Of a stretch of DNA of 64,000 bases, positions 61,801 through 64,000 are shown in pieces. Position 1 is the first letter of the stretch; every line of letters starts with the position of its first letter. The stretch lies in NCBI GenBank assembly GCA_026261815.1, contig JAMPIT010000379.1, positions 23,267,001 through 23,331,000 on the forward strand, in the 5' to 3' direction. Below the pieces are notes generated by a model. The model was not told the DNA's origin and did not search any database. It saw only the letters and a list, made by a program, of their open reading frames with translations. A program made the translations under genes and the position numbers. The DNA comes from Monarcha castaneiventris obscurior. Lineage: Eukaryota > Chordata > Aves > Passeriformes > Monarchidae.

Positions 61801-64000
61801 CATTTGACTGCCACTGAGAGTCACTTCTCTTTGTGCTTTCCGGGATCTTGTGAAAACTTTGAGCAATCCTTATTCAAACACATACCATTAAAAGGTATAA
61901 AGAAGTAGTTCTGGAGGGTCCACACTCAGATGCCCTCACTCCGCCAGTGTAAGGAAAGTTTGCATTGATGCAGCAGTGACCAGGTCTGGGCTGTTATGGC
62001 CACATTTCCAGGCTCTTGTTTCCTAGCATGCATTTGCTTCTATAGCAAAGCAGTGTCTTGTATTTAAAGACCCTTAAAAAAACCCCAACCAAACAAGTGT
62101 AAGCAAGAAATCAAGAGCAGTGACTTAAGCTTCAACCTGGAGTTTGTACAGTGATTGTCCTCCCCTTATTCATACTGGTTTAAGTGTTTTGCAGATAGCC
62201 CCAATATAAACACGCCATAAGCAGCAGGGAAACATCCTAAGCTCTTTTTAATTTATCAGGAGGCCAAGGTAGATCCCCACAGTTTCTTGAGTAGGAGCCA
62301 GGCCCCCAGAGTAAGAGTTAGACCAACATAAGTGCATGTCTGTGAGTAGAGAAGGGGCAAGGGGAAGAGCTTATCTTTCTGTGCTGATTTGACATGTGTT
62401 TGACATGACATCCATGTTATATGTCTGTACTGTCAGTTTGGACATGGACAGTCCTTGTCCTAACACTTCAAAAAGTCTCAATGCACTGTATTTGAAATCT
62501 GAGTTAACCTTTTTGGAGATTTGTGAGGGTGAAGGAAAGCCAGTGTAGTTCCTCACCCCTCTCTCCTCCCCCAGTCTCAGCTCCAAGCTACTCAGTGCTC
62601 AGCGAGACTCTGCAGGGCTGATGGCAGCAATGGGAAGGGTGCTGGAGCAAATGCGAGTGCTGCAAAGGCACCACAAGTCTTTCTTTGAGCTGACAAGGAG
62701 GGCCATGGAGGACATGGTCTGCAGGTTGTAGTAATTTTGGAGCTGAAGTAATTTTAGAGCTGGAGACCCACATGCTCTGCTGTCTCAGAGCATTCTGGTT
62801 ATTAACTGAATGCAAAACATCTTGCATGCGAAACGGTGTTGAAGCACAATTGAGGTAGCTCTGCAGAAATACAGCTGTTTTGTTTACATGTGTTATTGCC
62901 TGAATAATTGTACTGAAAGTAGACAAAGGTATCAGAAGCCCAGCTCTTTTTATACACGGAGAGAGATGTGCAGGAAAAGTTTGAAATTAGTGGTTTAAGG
63001 GGTGAAGGCTGTTACAACTCATTTCTTTGGTAAATTGTCTCCTATTTAATTTTAATGTCTACTCTGATGAACTCGCGTTTCAGCAGAGCAAGAATCCTTG
63101 GCATGGTTAATGGTTTAGTGAATAAGTCTTAACAAAAGTCATTGCAAATATAAACCTCCCTTTTACTCTTATCCTTCACCCTTCCCTCCCCCCACTCATG
63201 ACTTCCATGGAAATTGTTTTAGCATAATGGCATCCTCTGGGAAAAGGTGTCAGAAGATAATGAGAATATTTGGCAAAGTTACAAATAGGAGACATACAGA
63301 AGGTCTCAAGGGGATTTAGTCTGCAGCGCTGCCGGAGAGGCTGCGATAAATGCTTCACTGATTACTGACTCACAGGGGTCTGTGGGGAATCAGACTAGTT
63401 TTTCTCACTTTACTCATTGGTAAAATGAACTCCTCAGTCAGGACCCTAGCTACAAGATAGGAGGGATGCTAGGAACTATTGAAGACCTGGGGCACAGGCA
63501 ACCTCCCAAAGGTAGGGAGGGCCCACTAAACCTTTGTGTATGGTGTAAGTTAAACTGAGCACAAGCCAGAGATGAGCTTGGTGAGGACCTGAGAGCCTGG
63601 GCCACCTGCAGCACTGAGCTTGTGCTGGGCATTTGGGAGAGTGTGTCATGCTGCATGCTCAGCAGATGCAGGGGTGGGATGTAACACTACGGAGACACAT
63701 CTACACTTGCATTCGTGTGTGTCAGCACAGTGTCTAAGGCTCCCTCACGGTCAGGGAAGTCACTGGCACCTAAGACATGATACTGTTCACATGGGCTTCA
63801 GCTCAGTTGCCCAAGCATTAGGCATTTAAGATGCCCACACTTGAAAATCAGCCCAAGGTGGAAAGGATAACACAGGACAAGTAGCTGGGACATGGGTAGT
63901 GGGAGAAATGCTAGAGCATTTGAACCAACACTCGATGCCTGTGTTATATCGAATTACTTCCCAGTCTCCTCCTAGCTGGTCCATTAAACCCTCTGAATTT
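58849..64000 (+). other. NECAB1: NECAB1 intron 3 (partial)
   Basis: It starts at the GTAAGT donor and runs off the window. The expected next exon was not seen. It contains a candidate alternative terminal exon at 62575-62731. The rest is AT-rich with nothing recognised. Confidence 0.7.
62575..62731 (+). other. Candidate alternative terminal exon in NECAB1 intron 3
   Basis: A strong acceptor (ctctctcctcccccag, AG at 62573-62574) is followed by 157 nt that stay open until TAG at 62729-62731. Entered from exon 3 (phase 2, GA), the first base gives Asp, then LSSKLLSAQRDSAGLMAAMG, then a charged, Leu/Met-rich helical-looking stretch (RVLEQMRVLQRHHKSFFEL, then TRRAMEDMVCRL) and stop. It resembles a short coiled coil. 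It could equally be a remnant of a transposon- or retrogene-derived protein, or chance. No canonical AATAAA was found close downstream. Confidence 0.25.

Larger units (their letters stand above)
47790..64000 (+). other. NECAB1: NECAB1 gene, 5' part (runs off the right edge)
   Basis: NECAB1 encodes an N-terminal EF-hand calcium-binding protein, cytosolic and mainly neuronal, of about 350 aa, with one or two EF-hands, a coiled coil and a C-terminal ABM (antibiotic biosynthesis monooxygenase-like) domain. Only the EF-hand part is here, in the exons at 49677-49701 and 58740-58848, with a probable first exon near 47.8 kb. The joined peptide [18 protein letters not shown] continues through [25 protein letters not shown] and is nearly identical to mammalian NECAB1 by recall. 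NECAB2 and NECAB3 differ at several of these sites. The next expected segment (NLDTEELCEYFSQH) was not found in 58849-64000, so later exons lie outside the window. Confidence 0.9.

Noticed and set aside
62588..62926. Minus-strand 112-codon open frame
   Set aside because: It overlaps the plus-strand open frame at 62575-62731, which has better splice context. No similarity is recognised.

Overview
This is a piece of a bird nuclear genome. The evidence is CR1 LINE fragments, including one ending in the typical CR1 3' octamers, avian-type endogenous retroviral LTRs, AT-rich introns broken by two compact CpG islands, and two vertebrate genes whose exons can be read directly. The LTR families look like those of Neoaves, perhaps a passerine, but I cannot name the species. 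From memory of vertebrate synteny, the gene pair TMEM64 - NECAB1 matches human 8q21.

Layout. Positions 1-2430: gene-poor flank beyond TMEM64. Positions about 2430-13880: TMEM64 on the minus strand, with three coding exons (13113-13880, 7392-7547, 4865-5059) encoding 372 aa and a long 3' UTR whose likely poly(A) signal is at 2448-2453. Its first exon lies in a large CpG island (about 13.1-14.9 kb). Positions 14.9-47.2 kb: intergenic, with no recognisable gene. It holds an intact solo LTR with a 5-bp target duplication (24413-25101), a long CTTT microsatellite, a GGGAGA hexamer array, several CR1 fragments, a second LTR (42593-43227, +) and a third on the opposite strand (43624-44052). Positions 47.2-64 kb: the 5' end of NECAB1 on the plus strand. 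It comprises a CpG island with a probable first exon, a 25-nt coding microexon (49677-49701) and an EF-hand exon (58740-58848). The rest of NECAB1 lies beyond the right edge.

Function. TMEM64 is a multi-pass membrane protein of the VTT (SNARE-associated/DedA-like) family. NECAB1 is a neuronal cytosolic EF-hand calcium-binding protein. They are neighbours in opposite, diverging orientation about 34 kb apart, and nothing in the sequence suggests a shared promoter.

The window holds no bacterial-style operon, defence system or CRISPR array. The points most worth a second look are two apparent changes at conserved residues (TMEM64 Leu245, NECAB1 EF-hand position 1), the unresolved reading frame of NECAB1 exon 1, and a candidate alternative terminal exon of NECAB1 at 62575-62731 that is in phase with the EF-hand exon.
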